The notes beneath the pieces were generated by a model. The model was given only the letters and a program-made list of their open reading frames with translations, did not search any database and had not been told where the DNA came from. The position numbers and the translations under genes were made by a program. Below, piece after piece: positions 40,480-50,649 of a stretch of DNA of 64,000 bases. Where the stretch lies: NCBI RefSeq assembly GCF_001050345.1, contig NZ_LFMW01000004.1, positions 124,001 to 188,000 of the forward strand. Direction: 5' to 3'. The DNA comes from Pseudomonas fildesensis. Lineage in GTDB: Bacteria; Pseudomonadota; Gammaproteobacteria; Pseudomonadales; Pseudomonadaceae. Numbering within the stretch: the stretch's first letter is position 1; each line of letters opens with the position of its first letter.

Positions 40480-42183
40480 ATGTCCCAAGAATACGATTAC
40501 ATCATTGTGGGTGCCGGCTCCGCCGGTAACACCCTGGCGACCCGTCTGACCGAAGACGAAGGCGTCACCGTTTTGCTGCTGGAAGCCGGCGGCCCTGACT
40601 ACCGTCTCGATTTCCGTACCCAGATGCCCGCCGCCCTGGCATTCCCGCTGCAAGGCCGTCGCTACAACTGGGCCTACGAAACCGATCCAGAGCCACACAT
40701 GGACGGCCGCCGGATGGAATGCGGTCGCGGCAAGGGCCTGGGTGGCTCGTCCTTGATCAACGGCATGTGCTACATCCGTGGCAACGCGATGGACTACGAC
40801 AACTGGGCAAAACTTCCAGGGCTTGAAAACTGGACGTACCTGGACTGCCTGCCCTATTTCAGAAAAGCTGAAACTCGGGACATCGGCCCCAACGACTACC
40901 ACGGTGGCGAAGGCCCGGTCAGCGTGACCACGCCCAAAGCCGGCAACAACCCGCTGTTCCACGCCATGGTCGAAGCCGGCGTGCAAGCCGGTTACCCGCG
41001 CACCGAAGACTTGAACGGCTACCAGCAAGAAGGCTTCGGCCCGATGGACCGTACCGTCACGCCGAACGGCCGTCGCGCCAGCACCGCACGCGGTTACCTG
41101 GACACCGCCAAGAAGCGTTCGACCCTGACCATCGTCACCCACGCCCTCACCGACAAAGTGTTGTTCGAAGGCAAGCGTGCGGTCGGCGTGCGTTACCTGA
41201 TCGGCGCCGCCGAAGAGCGCGTGGAAGCCCGCGCCCGTAAGGAAGTGCTGGTGTGCAGCGGCGCCATCGCCTCGCCGCAACTGCTGCAACGCTCCGGCGT
41301 GGGTCCTGCCAAACTGCTCGAAAGCCTCGACATCCCGGTGGTCCATGACCTGCCCGGCGTCGGCGAAAACCTGCAGGACCACCTTGAGCTGTACCTGCAA
41401 TACGCGTGCACCCAACCGGTGTCGCTGTACCCGTCGCTGCTCTGGTACAACCAGCCGGCCATCGGTGCCGAGTGGCTGTTCAACGGCACCGGCATCGGCG
41501 CCAGCAACCAGTTCGAAGCCGGTGGTTTCATCCGTTCGCGTCCAGAATTCGATTGGCCGAACATCCAGTACCACTTCCTGCCGGTCGCGATTAACTACAA
41601 CGGCAGCAACGGTGTGAAAGAACACGGTTTCCAGGCGCACATGGGCTCCATGCGTTCACCGAGCCGTGGCCGCGTGCAACTGAAGTCGAAGAACCCACGG
41701 GACTACCCGAGCATCCTCTTCAACTACATGGCCACCGAGCAGGACTGGCAGGAATTTCGCGATGGCATCCGCCTGACCCGTGAAATCATGCAGCAGCCGG
41801 CGCTGGACCAATACCGTGGCCGCGAGATCAGCCCAGGTATTGACGTGCAAACCGATGAGCAACTCGACACGTTCATCCGCGAGCACGCCGAAACCGCGTT
41901 CCACCCGTCCTGCTCGTGCAAGATGGGCACCGACGAGATGGCCGTAGTGGATGGCGAAGGCCGTGTGCATGGCATGCAAGGCCTGCGTGTGGTCGATGCG
42001 TCGATCATGCCGATCATCACCACCGGCAACCTGAACGCGCCAACGATCATGATCGCCGAGAAAATCGCCGACAAGATCCGTGGCCGCCAGTCACTGTCGC
42101 GCAGCACCGCCGACTACTACGTGGCAGGCGATGCGCCAGTGCGTGGCAAGCCGATGCGTGAAGTGGGCCCGTTGACGCAATAA
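40480..42183 (+). CDS. betA: Choline dehydrogenase
   Basis: A 567-residue GMC-family FAD oxidoreductase. The FAD motif is [19 protein letters not shown], followed by [20 protein letters not shown]; the active-site region [17 protein letters not shown] and [20 protein letters not shown] complete the fold, with the catalytic His in HPSCSC. It oxidises choline to betaine aldehyde at the membrane, passing electrons to the respiratory chain. A strong ribosome site (ACGAGGG) precedes the ATG. It is the last gene of betIBA. Confidence 0.95.
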   Translation: MSQEYDYIIVGAGSAGNTLATRLTEDEGVTVLLLEAGGPDYRLDFRTQMPAALAFPLQGRRYNWAYETDPEPHMDGRRMECGRGKGLGGSSLINGMCYIRGNAMDYDNWAKLPGLENWTYLDCLPYFRKAETRDIGPNDYHGGEGPVSVTTPKAGNNPLFHAMVEAGVQAGYPRTEDLNGYQQEGFGPMDRTVTPNGRRASTARGYLDTAKKRSTLTIVTHALTDKVLFEGKRAVGVRYLIGAAEERVEARARKEVLVCSGAIASPQLLQRSGVGPAKLLESLDIPVVHDLPGVGENLQDHLELYLQYACTQPVSLYPSLLWYNQPAIGAEWLFNGTGIGASNQFEAGGFIRSRPEFDWPNIQYHFLPVAINYNGSNGVKEHGFQAHMGSMRSPSRGRVQLKSKNPRDYPSILFNYMATEQDWQEFRDGIRLTREIMQQPALDQYRGREISPGIDVQTDEQLDTFIREHAETAFHPSCSCKMGTDEMAVVDGEGRVHGMQGLRVVDASIMPIITTGNLNAPTIMIAEKIADKIRGRQSLSRSTADYYVAGDAPVRGKPMREVGPLTQ

Positions 42184-42192
42184 CCCCCCACT

Positions 42193-42370
42193 GATCTTTC
42201 CCACGCAGAGCGTGGGAACGATCAAAACCCCTCCCCTGTGGCGAGCGGGCTTGTTGTGGCGAGCGGGCTTGCCCCGCGTTGGAGTGCGCAGCGCTCCCAG
42301 GATTTTTGGGGCAGCTGCGCAGCCCAACGCGGGGCAAGCCCGCTCGCCACATAAAGCCCGCTCGCCACAA
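42193..42370. repeat. REP cluster after betA
   Basis: A single GATCTTTCCCACGC/GCGTGGGAACGATC hairpin (42193-42223) is followed by a compound element of the GTGGCGAGCGGGCTTG family (42237-42370) with two nested outer arms on each side. The region 42184-42470 holds nothing else I can identify except the upstream region of the TldD-like gene. Confidence 0.9.
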
Positions 42371-42470
42371 CGGGGCACTTGCCACAAAGAATCGCCTGTC
42401 CTTGATCCGCTCCTCGCCCCAGGCCTACTCTGTTGCCTGCCCGCGATGAGCCGCCCACAAGGAAGGCCCC

Positions 42471-43913
42471 ATGTTCGAACACCACGCCACCCTCAAAAAG
42501 CATTTCAGTGCCCTGCGCACCACCGCCGACTTCTTCTCCCTGCGCTACGTGCGCGAGTCCGGCCACTACCTCTCGGTACGCAAAAACGTCGCTGAACCGC
42601 CACACCTGAACCACGACGAAGGCGCCATGCTCACCGTGCGCGTCAACGGTGTCGAAGCCTACGCCGCCACCCACGATATTTCCCTGGCCGGCCTGCAAGC
42701 CGCCCTTGAGCGTGCCGAACAGCAAGCCCGGCAGATATTGCCCCACGCCCTGCTCGACCTGCGCGACCAACACGTCTCCAGCGACGTCGCCGACTACCTG
42801 TCGCCCAACCTTGCCCAAGCCTTCCCCTCCCTGAGCGATTGCTACCAACTGCTCGGCGATGAATCCGCCGCGGTGCCCCAGGACGATCGCCTGGTGAACT
42901 GGGAAGTCAGCCTCGGCCTGACCCACGTCGAGCAGATCTACCTCAACAATGCCGGCGCCGAACTGCGCCAGGCCCAGCGTTTTGTGTTCCCCGGCGTCAA
43001 CGTCACGGCCTACGACGGCAACGACAGCCAGACCCGCACCCTCGGCGGCAGCAATTTCGGCCAGCAAGGCGGCTTTGACGTGATCAACCGCTTCGGCCTG
43101 GTCGGTGCTGCACCGCGCATCGCCGACGAAGCCCTGCAACTGCTGCTCGCGCCGAACACGCCCCAGGGCACGCGCGATCTGCTGCTGATGCCCGACCAGA
43201 TGATCCTGCAGATCCACGAATCCATCGGCCATCCCCTGGAACTCGACCGCATCCTGGGGGATGAGCGTAATTACGCCGGTACCAGTTTTGTGAAAGCCAG
43301 CGACTTCGGCCATCTGCAATACGGCTCACCGTTGCTCAACGTGACGTTCGACCCGGACATTCCCGAACAGCTCGCCAGCTACAGCCATGACGACGACGGC
43401 ACTCCAGCCAGCAAACAATTCCTGATCCGCGAAGGGTTGCTGGTCAAGCCGTTGGGCGGCGCGCTGTCGCAATTTCGCTCCGGCATGAGCGGCGTGGCCA
43501 ACAGCCGCGCCAGCAGCTGGAACCGCCCGCCGATCGACCGCATGGCCAACCTGAATATCGAAGCCGGCGACAAGAGCCTGGCGCAACTGATTGGCGGTAT
43601 CGAAAACGGCATCCTGATGTCGACCAACCGCTCGTGGTCCATTGACGATGCGCGCAACAAATTCCAGTTCGGCTGCGAATGGGGCCAGTTGATTGAAAAC
43701 GGCGAGCTCAAGGGCGTGGTGAAAAACCCCAACTACCGCGCGATTTCCGCGCAGTTCTGGCGCAACCTCAGCGCCGTGGGCGACGCCAGCACCTTCAAGG
43801 TGCTGGGCACGCCGAACTGCGGCAAAGGCGAACCCAACCAGGTCATCCGCGTCGGCCATGCGACGCCGGCCTGTGTGTTCAGTAACGTTGACGTATTTGG
43901 GGGAGATGCCTGA
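42471..43913 (+). CDS. TldD-type zinc metallopeptidase subunit (accessory pair)
   Basis: A 480-residue TldD/PmbA-superfamily protein. It carries the metal motif HESIGH at 249-254 (Glu250 catalytic), followed by PLELDRILGDE, and the late GTPNCGKGEP motif, so this is the catalytic TldD-like half. TldD/TldE pairs degrade unfolded or modified peptides and mature some ribosomally made peptides such as microcin B17. The partner is encoded next, overlapping by 1 nt (TGATG). This pair is unlikely to be the housekeeping tldD/pmbA because of its divergent sequence and setting; the substrate is unknown. No precursor peptide gene is evident in the flanks. Confidence 0.85.
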   Translation: MFEHHATLKKHFSALRTTADFFSLRYVRESGHYLSVRKNVAEPPHLNHDEGAMLTVRVNGVEAYAATHDISLAGLQAALERAEQQARQILPHALLDLRDQHVSSDVADYLSPNLAQAFPSLSDCYQLLGDESAAVPQDDRLVNWEVSLGLTHVEQIYLNNAGAELRQAQRFVFPGVNVTAYDGNDSQTRTLGGSNFGQQGGFDVINRFGLVGAAPRIADEALQLLLAPNTPQGTRDLLLMPDQMILQIHESIGHPLELDRILGDERNYAGTSFVKASDFGHLQYGSPLLNVTFDPDIPEQLASYSHDDDGTPASKQFLIREGLLVKPLGGALSQFRSGMSGVANSRASSWNRPPIDRMANLNIEAGDKSLAQLIGGIENGILMSTNRSWSIDDARNKFQFGCEWGQLIENGELKGVVKNPNYRAISAQFWRNLSAVGDASTFKVLGTPNCGKGEPNQVIRVGHATPACVFSNVDVFGGDA

Positions 43914-45229
43914 TGAACACCTTCAAGGCATTGGTGGAGTGGCTCAAGCAGGCCACCACCGACAAAGAACAATTTCACCTGGGCTACGCCGCTGAATCGT
44001 CCGAATTCGTGCGTTTCAACCACGCCAAGGTGCGTCAAGCCGGGCAGGTGCAACAGGCCAGCCTGAATCTCAAACTGATCAACAACGGCCGCCATGCCGA
44101 CCTCGGCATCACCCTTGCCGGCACACCTGCACTAGACCGCCAACGCCTCGCCGCCGGCCTGCAACAGCTGCGCGAAACCTTGCCGTTGCTGCCTCACGAC
44201 CCGTACCTGTTGCTGAACCACAACGCTTGGCAAAGCCACAACGAACAGGCCCGGCCGCTGCCCGACCTGGCCCAGGTGCTGAAAGAAATCAGTCAGGCGG
44301 CAGAAGGTGTCGACTTGGTGGGCTTCTACGCTGCCGGCCCGATCAGCCGTGGCTTTGCCAGTTCAAATGGGGCGTTCGGCTGGCATCAGGCCAATAGCTT
44401 CAACTTCGACTTCAGCCTGTTCCACGCCAATGGTGAAGCGGTGAAAGCCAGCTACGCCGGGCACACGTGGGACAGTGCCGAGTTCGCTGCTCGCGTCCAA
44501 TTGGCCCGTGAACAACTGGAGTTCCTCGGCCGCCCGCTGCACACGCTGGCGCCCGGCCAATACCGCGCCTACCTGGCCCCGGCGGCGCTGGAAGAGATCA
44601 TCAGCATCATCACCTGGGGTGGTTTTTCCGCCCAGGCCATCGCCAGCAAAGGCAGCTCGCTGCAACGGTTATACGCCGGCGAACAACACCTCAGCCCGCT
44701 ACTGACGGTGGACGAACAGATCAGCGGCTCCCTGAGCCAGGCGTTCTCAACGGAAGGCTACCCGCGCGGTGATGTTCGGCTGATCAACGCGGGCAAGGCC
44801 TGCGGCCAACTGGTGAATTCCCGCAGCGCCGCCGAATATGGCCTCAGCGCCAACGGCGCCAGCAGCGACGAATCCCCCACCGCCTTGCAAGTGGCGGCGG
44901 GCACCTTGGCCCAGGCCGATATCCTCAAGCAGTTGGGCACCGGGCTGTACATCAGCAACCTGTGGTACCTGAACTACTCCGACCTGCCAGCGGCACGCCT
45001 GACCGGCATGACCCGTTTCGCCACGTTCTGGGTCGAGGACGGCGAGATCAAGGCGCCGGTCAGCACGATGCGCTTTGATGACAGCGTCTATCAGCTGCTC
45101 GGTTCCCAGCTCGAAGCCCTGACGGCTGATCGGGAGCTGCTGCTGTCGGCCAGCACTTACGGCCAGCGCAACACCGCTTCCAATCTGTTGCCGGGGGCCC
45201 TGGTCAAACGCCTGACGCTAACCCTGTAA
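43913..45229 (+). CDS. TldE/PmbA-type partner of the accessory protease
   Basis: A 438-residue TldE/PmbA-like protein lacking the HExxxH motif of its neighbour, as expected for the non-catalytic half of a TldD/E heterodimer. N-terminal part includes EFVRFNHAKVRQAGQVQQAS, the C-terminal part GLYISNLWYLNYSDLPAARLTGMTRFATFWVEDGEIKAPV, both family hallmarks. It starts inside the stop codon of the TldD-like gene, so the two are made in parallel. Role as above; a REP element follows. Confidence 0.83.
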   Translation: MNTFKALVEWLKQATTDKEQFHLGYAAESSEFVRFNHAKVRQAGQVQQASLNLKLINNGRHADLGITLAGTPALDRQRLAAGLQQLRETLPLLPHDPYLLLNHNAWQSHNEQARPLPDLAQVLKEISQAAEGVDLVGFYAAGPISRGFASSNGAFGWHQANSFNFDFSLFHANGEAVKASYAGHTWDSAEFAARVQLAREQLEFLGRPLHTLAPGQYRAYLAPAALEEIISIITWGGFSAQAIASKGSSLQRLYAGEQHLSPLLTVDEQISGSLSQAFSTEGYPRGDVRLINAGKACGQLVNSRSAAEYGLSANGASSDESPTALQVAAGTLAQADILKQLGTGLYISNLWYLNYSDLPAARLTGMTRFATFWVEDGEIKAPVSTMRFDDSVYQLLGSQLEALTADRELLLSASTYGQRNTASNLLPGALVKRLTLTL

Positions 45230-45235
45230 CCCCAC

Positions 45236-45324
45236 CCCTGCAGGAGCCGGCTTGCCGGCGATGAGGCCCTCGAACGGGGCACTGTTCTTAAGGACGCCAT
45301 CGCCGGCAAGCCGGCTCCTACAGG
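45236..45324. repeat. REP-type inverted repeat before rhlA
   Basis: Arms CCCTGCAGGAGCCGGC and GCCGGCTCCTACAGGG with inner GCCGGCGATG/CATCGCCGGC. Lies 6 bp after the TldE-like stop. Confidence 0.9.
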
Positions 45325-45496
45325 GAAATCCCCTGCGTTGCGACGAAGCTTCTCTTCTTCCTTATTTTGGCCGTTCGGCCTGTTGTTCCCCTCCAGAATC
45401 CTCGCTATAAAGGTTAGTGGCACCCCGCCACCAACCCCACGTGTCCGCACGTGTTGCACGACCTTGCTCGGGATCTGGGCAAGCTGGAGCGTTGAC

Positions 45497-46387
45497 ATGA
45501 ACCATGGAAGTTTTGTCATAGAGAAGCTGTTCAAGCACTACAACGTTCACGTAGAGCAGTTGGGTTTCGACCCACACAAGAAAACCGTGCTGATGGTCAA
45601 TGGCGCGCTGTCCACCACGCGGTCCTTCGCCCGCACCCGCAAATGCCTGGCCGAGCATTTCAATGTGCTGCTGTTCGACCTGCCGTTCTCCGGCTATTCG
45701 CGCGAGCACAACACCGACCTCGACTTGGTGACCAAGGACGACGAGGTGCAGATCCTTCGCGCCCTGGTCGAACGCTTTGAGGTCAACCACTTGGTATCGG
45801 CCTCCTGGGGCGGCATTTCCACGCTGCTGACCCTCGCGCAAAACCCGCCGTCCATCGAAAGCTCGGTGGTGATGGCCCTGGCGCCCAATCTCAACCCGGC
45901 GATGCTCGACTACGTGGAACGGGTGCGCGTGCTGATCGAGGCCGATGACAAATCCGCCGTCGGCCACTTGCTCAACGAAACGGTGGGCAAGTACCTGTCG
46001 CCCCGGCTCAAACGCAACAACCATCGCCACCTGTCGAACATGGCCACCAACGAGTACCGCCAGGCGCGCTTTCATATCCACCAGGTACTGGCATTGGGCG
46101 ACGGCAACTACCTGCCGCAACTCACGCAGATTGAAACGCCGGTGCATTTCCTCAACGGCGCGCTGGACGAATACACCCCCGCCGCCGATGCCCAACTGTT
46201 CAAGCAATACGTGGGGCGCAGCAGCTTTGCCGTCGCTGAACATACCGGCCATCTGCTGGACCTGGAGTCGCGCGAAGCCGCCCTGGCGGTTCACCGTGCG
46301 CTGTTGGATTTCCTGGTGGGGGAGCACGCAACGCTGTCGGATTTAGACGAACCGCCAGTGGGAAAAGGAGCGACGGATGGCGCATAA
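45497..46387 (+). CDS. rhlA: RhlA-type HAA synthase (orphan, no rhlB)
   Basis: A 296-residue alpha/beta hydrolase. [48 protein letters not shown] with Ser103 at the nucleophile position, and [21 protein letters not shown] match P. aeruginosa RhlA (295 residues) much better than PhaG. RhlA joins two 3-hydroxyacyl-ACP units to hydroxyalkanoyloxyalkanoate (HAA), the surfactant and lipid part of rhamnolipids. No rhlB glycosyltransferase lies next to it, so free HAA may be the product. An MFS exporter follows 36 bp downstream. Upstream lie CACGTG-TCCG-CACGTG and GGTTAGTGGC/GCCACCAACC inverted repeats (about 45414-45456), possible regulator sites. Confidence 0.88.
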   Translation: MNHGSFVIEKLFKHYNVHVEQLGFDPHKKTVLMVNGALSTTRSFARTRKCLAEHFNVLLFDLPFSGYSREHNTDLDLVTKDDEVQILRALVERFEVNHLVSASWGGISTLLTLAQNPPSIESSVVMALAPNLNPAMLDYVERVRVLIEADDKSAVGHLLNETVGKYLSPRLKRNNHRHLSNMATNEYRQARFHIHQVLALGDGNYLPQLTQIETPVHFLNGALDEYTPAADAQLFKQYVGRSSFAVAEHTGHLLDLESREAALAVHRALLDFLVGEHATLSDLDEPPVGKGATDGA

Positions 46388-46423
46388 TCGCCGACACATA
46401 GCCTGCTAACAAAAAGGTAAACC

Positions 46424-47851
46424 ATGCCCAACCGCGCCCCTCTCGACGCCAAGACAGCCCGCTGGCTACCCTGGGTGGTCGCGATTGCCTTCTTCATGCA
46501 ATCGCTGGATGGGACGATTCTCAACACGGCACTGCCGGCCATGGCCCGGGACTTGGCGGAAAACCCGCTGCGCATGCAAGGGGTGGTGATCGCCTACATG
46601 CTCACCGTCGCCTTGCTGATCCCGGCGTCGGGCTGGATCGCCGACCGCTTCGGCACCAAAAAAATCTTCTTCGGCGCGATCATGCTGTTCAGCATCGGCT
46701 CCTTGCTGTGCGCGTTATCGAGCAGTTTGACCATGCTGGTGGGCGCGCGGGTGATCCAGGGCTTGGGCGGTGCGCTGATGCTGCCCGTCGGGCGCCTGGT
46801 GGTACTGCGCGCTTATCCCCGCTCCGAGCTGGTGCGGATCATGGGTTTTATCACCATTCCCGGGCTGCTCGGCCCGTTGCTCGGCCCCACTCTGGGCGGC
46901 TGGATGGTGCAATACCTGACCTGGCACTGGATCTTTTTGATCAACCTGCCGGTGGGCATGATCGGCTGCTACGCCGTGTGGAAGTTCATCCCCGACCTGC
47001 GCGGCAGCGAACGCACGCGTTTTGATGGCATTGGTTTTCTGCTGTTCGGCGCGGCGATGGTGCTGATCACCATCGCCATGGAAGGCCTGGGCGAACTGCA
47101 CCTGCCGCACCTGCGGGTGATGTTGCTGCTGTTCGGCGGGCTGGCGTGTTTGGCGGCTTATTGGCTGCGCGCCGGGCATATCGAAAACCCGCTGTTTTCA
47201 CCGGCACTGTTCAAGACCCGCACCTTTGCCGTGGGTATCCTGGGCAACCTGTTTGCGCGCCTGGGCAGCGGCGCCTTGCCGTTTCTGGTGCCTTTGCTGC
47301 TGCAGGTGGCGTTGGGCTATTCACCGTCCCAAGCCGGGATGAGCATGCTGCCCCTGGCTGCGGCGGCGATGCTGGCCAAGTCCGTCGCCCGGCCGCTGAT
47401 CGAGCGCCTGGGTTATCGCGTGGTGCTGACCGGCAACACCCTTGCACTCGGCTTGATGCTCGCAAGCATGGGCCTGGTCACCGAGAACACGCCCTACCCG
47501 CTGCTGCTGGGGATGCTGGCAGTGCTGGGGGCGATCAACTCCTTGCAGTTCACCGCAATGAACACCGTCACCCTGATCGACCTCGACGACGCCCAGGCCA
47601 GCAGCGGCAACAGTTTGCTCTCGGTGGTGGCGCAATTGTCCCTGAGCCTGGGAGTAGCCTGCGCAGGTGCATTGCTCGGCGGGTTTACAGCCGAAACCGG
47701 CAACGATGGCGTAGAAAGCGTGCTCGGCGCGTTCCAGTTGACCTTCCTCACCGTGGGCATCATGGCGATGCTGGCAGCGGCGATCTTCCTGCAATTGTCG
47801 CCAAAAGACGGCAAACGGGTGGTCAGCCGCGAACACGACATCGAGCACTAG
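46424..47851 (+). CDS. MFS exporter (DHA2/EmrB-QacA type) beside rhlA
   Basis: A 475-residue transporter with about 14 hydrophobic helices. Motif A is present as DRFGTKKIFFGAIM, and motif C-like RVIQGLGGALMLPVGRL and GFITIPGLLGPLLGPTLGGW mark the drug:proton antiporter 2 group. Substrate range in this group is drugs and amphiphiles. Location 36 bp after rhlA suggests export of HAA or a related surfactant; MFS genes are linked to rhl genes in other bacteria. The start ATG follows AAAGGT. The gene converges with nothing; dbpA follows on the same strand after 82 bp. Confidence 0.87.
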   Translation: MPNRAPLDAKTARWLPWVVAIAFFMQSLDGTILNTALPAMARDLAENPLRMQGVVIAYMLTVALLIPASGWIADRFGTKKIFFGAIMLFSIGSLLCALSSSLTMLVGARVIQGLGGALMLPVGRLVVLRAYPRSELVRIMGFITIPGLLGPLLGPTLGGWMVQYLTWHWIFLINLPVGMIGCYAVWKFIPDLRGSERTRFDGIGFLLFGAAMVLITIAMEGLGELHLPHLRVMLLLFGGLACLAAYWLRAGHIENPLFSPALFKTRTFAVGILGNLFARLGSGALPFLVPLLLQVALGYSPSQAGMSMLPLAAAAMLAKSVARPLIERLGYRVVLTGNTLALGLMLASMGLVTENTPYPLLLGMLAVLGAINSLQFTAMNTVTLIDLDDAQASSGNSLLSVVAQLSLSLGVACAGALLGGFTAETGNDGVESVLGAFQLTFLTVGIMAMLAAAIFLQLSPKDGKRVVSREHDIEH

Positions 47852-47933
47852 CAGGCGTCTCGTCGAGAACTTGCAGGGAAAGTCCCACGGGGCTGGTACA
47901 CTGCGCGACATTTTGTTTTGCAGAGCCAGTCCC

Positions 47934-49319
47934 GTGACTACCATCGCCACCGCTTTTAATACTTTGCCGCTCTCCGCCGCCATGCTGGCTAACCTCGACT
48001 CGCTGGGTTATGCCGAGATGACGCAGATCCAGGCGCAAAGCTTGCCGGTGATCCTCAAGGGGCTGGACCTGATTGCCCAGGCCAAGACCGGCAGCGGCAA
48101 GACCGCCGCCTTCGGCATCGGCCTGTTGAACCCGATCAACCCGCGCTACTTCGGCTGCCAGGCCCTGGTGATGTGCCCAACACGTGAACTGGCCGACCAG
48201 GTCGCCAAGGAAATCCGTCGCCTGGCCCGTGCCGAAGACAACATCAAGGTACTGACCCTGTGCGGCGGCGTGTCCCTCGGCCCGCAGATCGCTTCCCTGG
48301 AGCACGGCGCCCACGTCATCGTCGGCACGCCGGGCCGCATCCAGCAACACCTGCGCAAAGGTTCGCTGGTGCTGGACGGCTTGAACACGCTGATCCTCGA
48401 TGAAGCCGACCGCATGCTCGACATGGGTTTCTACGACGCTATCGAAGACATCATCAGCAAGACCCCGGCCCGCCGCCAGACCCTGCTGTTCTCGGCCACC
48501 TACCCGGTGAGTATCAAGCAGCTGGCCTCCAAGTTCATGCGCGCGCCGCAGCAAGTGAAGGCCGAAGCGTTCCACTCCGACGACCAGATCGAGCAGCGCT
48601 TCTTCGAAATATCCCCTGAAGAGCGCATGGAAGCCGTGACCAAAGTCCTGGCGCACTTCCGCCCGGCCTCCTGCGTTGCGTTCTGCTTTACCAAGCAGCA
48701 AGTACAGGAAACCGTGGATCACCTGACCTCCAAAGGCATTTCCGCCGTCGGCCTGCATGGCGACCTGGAACAGCGCGACCGTGACCAGGTGCTGGCGATG
48801 TTCGCCAACCGCAGTACTTCGGTACTGGTCGCCACCGACGTTGCCGCCCGAGGCCTGGACATTGACTCGCTGGACATGGTGATCAACGTCGAACTGGCCC
48901 GCGACTCGGAAATTCACATTCACCGTGTAGGCCGTACCGGCCGCGCCGGTGAGACCGGCATCGCCATCAGCCTGGTGGCGCCGTCCGAAGCGCACCGCGC
49001 CCAGGCCATCGAGCAGTTGCAGAAATCGCCGCTGAACTGGGACCAGTTGGACAACCTCAAGCCTCAGAGCGGTGGCCCGCTGCTGCCGGTCATGAGCACC
49101 CTGTGCATCGCCGCCGGGCGTAAAGACAAAGTGCGTCCGGGCGACATCCTCGGTGCACTGACCGGTGAAGCCGGCATTCCAGGCGCGCAGGTGGGCAAGA
49201 TCGCGATTTTCGACTTCCAGGCCTACGTGGCCGTGGAGCGCAGCGTCGCCAAGCAGGCGTTGCAGCGTTTGAATGACGGCAAGATCAAAGGCCGCTCGTT
49301 GCGCGTGCGTATCCTGTAA
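47934..49319 (+). CDS. dbpA: ATP-dependent RNA helicase DbpA
   Basis: A 461-residue DEAD-box helicase: motif I AQAKTGSGKTAA, motif II LDEADRMLDMGFY, motif III FSATYPV, motif VI HRVGRTGRAGETG. The C-terminal 75 residues form the DbpA RNA-binding domain (TLCIAAGRKDKVRPGDILGAL, QVGKIAIFDFQAYVAV) that recognises 23S rRNA hairpin 92. It remodels the large ribosomal subunit. The start is taken as GTG at 47934 from the family N-terminus (TAFNTLPLSAAMLANL); the frame is open further upstream, without a ribosome site. Confidence 0.93.
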   Translation: MTTIATAFNTLPLSAAMLANLDSLGYAEMTQIQAQSLPVILKGLDLIAQAKTGSGKTAAFGIGLLNPINPRYFGCQALVMCPTRELADQVAKEIRRLARAEDNIKVLTLCGGVSLGPQIASLEHGAHVIVGTPGRIQQHLRKGSLVLDGLNTLILDEADRMLDMGFYDAIEDIISKTPARRQTLLFSATYPVSIKQLASKFMRAPQQVKAEAFHSDDQIEQRFFEISPEERMEAVTKVLAHFRPASCVAFCFTKQQVQETVDHLTSKGISAVGLHGDLEQRDRDQVLAMFANRSTSVLVATDVAARGLDIDSLDMVINVELARDSEIHIHRVGRTGRAGETGIAISLVAPSEAHRAQAIEQLQKSPLNWDQLDNLKPQSGGPLLPVMSTLCIAAGRKDKVRPGDILGALTGEAGIPGAQVGKIAIFDFQAYVAVERSVAKQALQRLNDGKIKGRSLRVRIL

Positions 49320-49343
49320 CGATCTCCCATTCACTGGAGATCC

Positions 49344-49413
49344 AATGTGGGAGGGGGCTTGCTCCCGATGGCGCACTTCAGTCCGCCATCGGGAGCAAGC
49401 CCCCTCCCACATT
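49344..49413. repeat. REP-type inverted repeat after dbpA
   Basis: A nearly perfect hairpin of about 70 bp: AATGTGGGAGGGGGCTTGCT, CCCGATGGCG and their complements around a 12-nt loop. Likely also stabilises or ends the dbpA transcript (TTTTT follows). Confidence 0.92.
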
Positions 49414-49455
49414 TTTGACTGCATTCCAAATCAGAATTTGTATGAGGACACCGTT

Positions 49456-50634
49456 TTGCGCTCGACCGAAGTTGTGATCATTGGCGCCGGCGCCGCAGGC
49501 TTGATGTGTGCGCTGACCGCCGCCGGGCGTGGGCGCAAGGTGATGTTGATCGACCACGCTAACAAGGCCGGCAAAAAGATCCTGATGTCCGGCGGTGGCC
49601 GCTGCAATTTCACCAATATGTACACCGAGCCTGCCAACTTCCTCTCGCACAACGCGCACTTCTGCAAGTCCGCCCTGGCCCGCTATACCCAGTGGGATTT
49701 TATCGGGCTGGTCGCCAAGCACGGCGTGCCGTACCACGAGAAGAAGCTCGGCCAGCTGTTCTGCGATAACAAGTCCAGCGACATCCTCGGCATGCTCCTG
49801 GATGAGTGCATCCAGACCGGCGTGAGCCTGCACCTGGACACGTCTATCCAGGAAATCGCCAGGCTCGACAGCGGCTACCAGTTGCAAACCACCCTGGGTG
49901 AGCTGCGCTGCGAATCCCTGGTGATCGCCACCGGTGGCTTGTCGATCCCAACCCTGGGCGCCACCGGTTTTGGTTATCAGGTGGCCAAACAGTTCGGCCA
50001 TGAACTGCTGCCGACCCGCGCCGGGCTGGTGCCGTTCACCATCACCGACCAGCTCAAGGAATTGTGCGGCGAGTTATCCGGCACATCCGTGGATTGCCTG
50101 GTGAGCTGCAACGACCAGAGCTTTCGCGAAAACATCCTGTTTACCCACCGCGGCCTCAGCGGGCCGGCGATTTTGCAGATTTCCTCGTACTGGGAATCCG
50201 GCGACACGGTCGAGATCAACCTGCTACCCGACCACGACGCCCACACCTGGCTGCAACAGCAGCAGGTCGAGCGTCCCAACAGCGAGCTAAAAACCCTGCT
50301 GGGTGAGATCTTCACCAAGAAAATGGCCAACCTGCTGGCGGAAACCTGGTTCGAGTCCAAGCCGATGAAGCAGTACACCCACGCCGAAGTGGCCGATATC
50401 GCCCACAAACTGGCGAGCTGGCAACTGGTGCCGGCGGGCACCGAAGGCTATCGCACGGCCGAGGTGACGCTGGGCGGGGTGGACACGCGCGAAGTGTCGT
50501 CCAAGACCATGGAATCGCTGAAAAGCCCGGGCTTGTACTTTATTGGTGAAGTGTTGGATGTGACCGGACATCTGGGCGGGTTCAATTTCCAATGGGCCTG
50601 GGCCTCCGGCTACGCTGCTGCGCAGTTTGTTTGA
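49456..50634 (+). CDS. NAD(P)/FAD-dependent oxidoreductase, YhiN/HI0933 family
   Basis: A 392-residue flavoprotein. The N-terminal dinucleotide motif VVIIGAGAAGLMCALTAA and the family signature AGKKILMSGGGRCNFTN identify the HI0933/YhiN group; DVTGHLGGFNFQWAWASGY near the C-terminus is the second FAD motif. Biochemical substrate is not known for most members. The TTG at 49456 is taken as start because GAGGA lies 7 bp upstream and it begins directly before the FAD strand. The longer frame to the left runs through a REP element and is not real coding. Confidence 0.87.
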   Translation: MRSTEVVIIGAGAAGLMCALTAAGRGRKVMLIDHANKAGKKILMSGGGRCNFTNMYTEPANFLSHNAHFCKSALARYTQWDFIGLVAKHGVPYHEKKLGQLFCDNKSSDILGMLLDECIQTGVSLHLDTSIQEIARLDSGYQLQTTLGELRCESLVIATGGLSIPTLGATGFGYQVAKQFGHELLPTRAGLVPFTITDQLKELCGELSGTSVDCLVSCNDQSFRENILFTHRGLSGPAILQISSYWESGDTVEINLLPDHDAHTWLQQQQVERPNSELKTLLGEIFTKKMANLLAETWFESKPMKQYTHAEVADIAHKLASWQLVPAGTEGYRTAEVTLGGVDTREVSSKTMESLKSPGLYFIGEVLDVTGHLGGFNFQWAWASGYAAAQFV

Positions 50635-50649
50635 CACGACGCAGTAAAA

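Noticed and set aside
42184..42470. Direct and inverted repeats resembling a short CRISPR array
   Set aside because: The units are palindromic REP elements in head-to-tail and nested order, with no regular spacers and no cas genes.
45497..46387. Assignment as PhaG instead of RhlA
   Set aside because: Key blocks ([46 protein letters not shown]) agree with RhlA as I recall it; PhaG differs at these blocks.
47823..49424. A 533-codon frame opposite dbpA
   Set aside because: Antisense shadow; it also runs through a REP element at its start.
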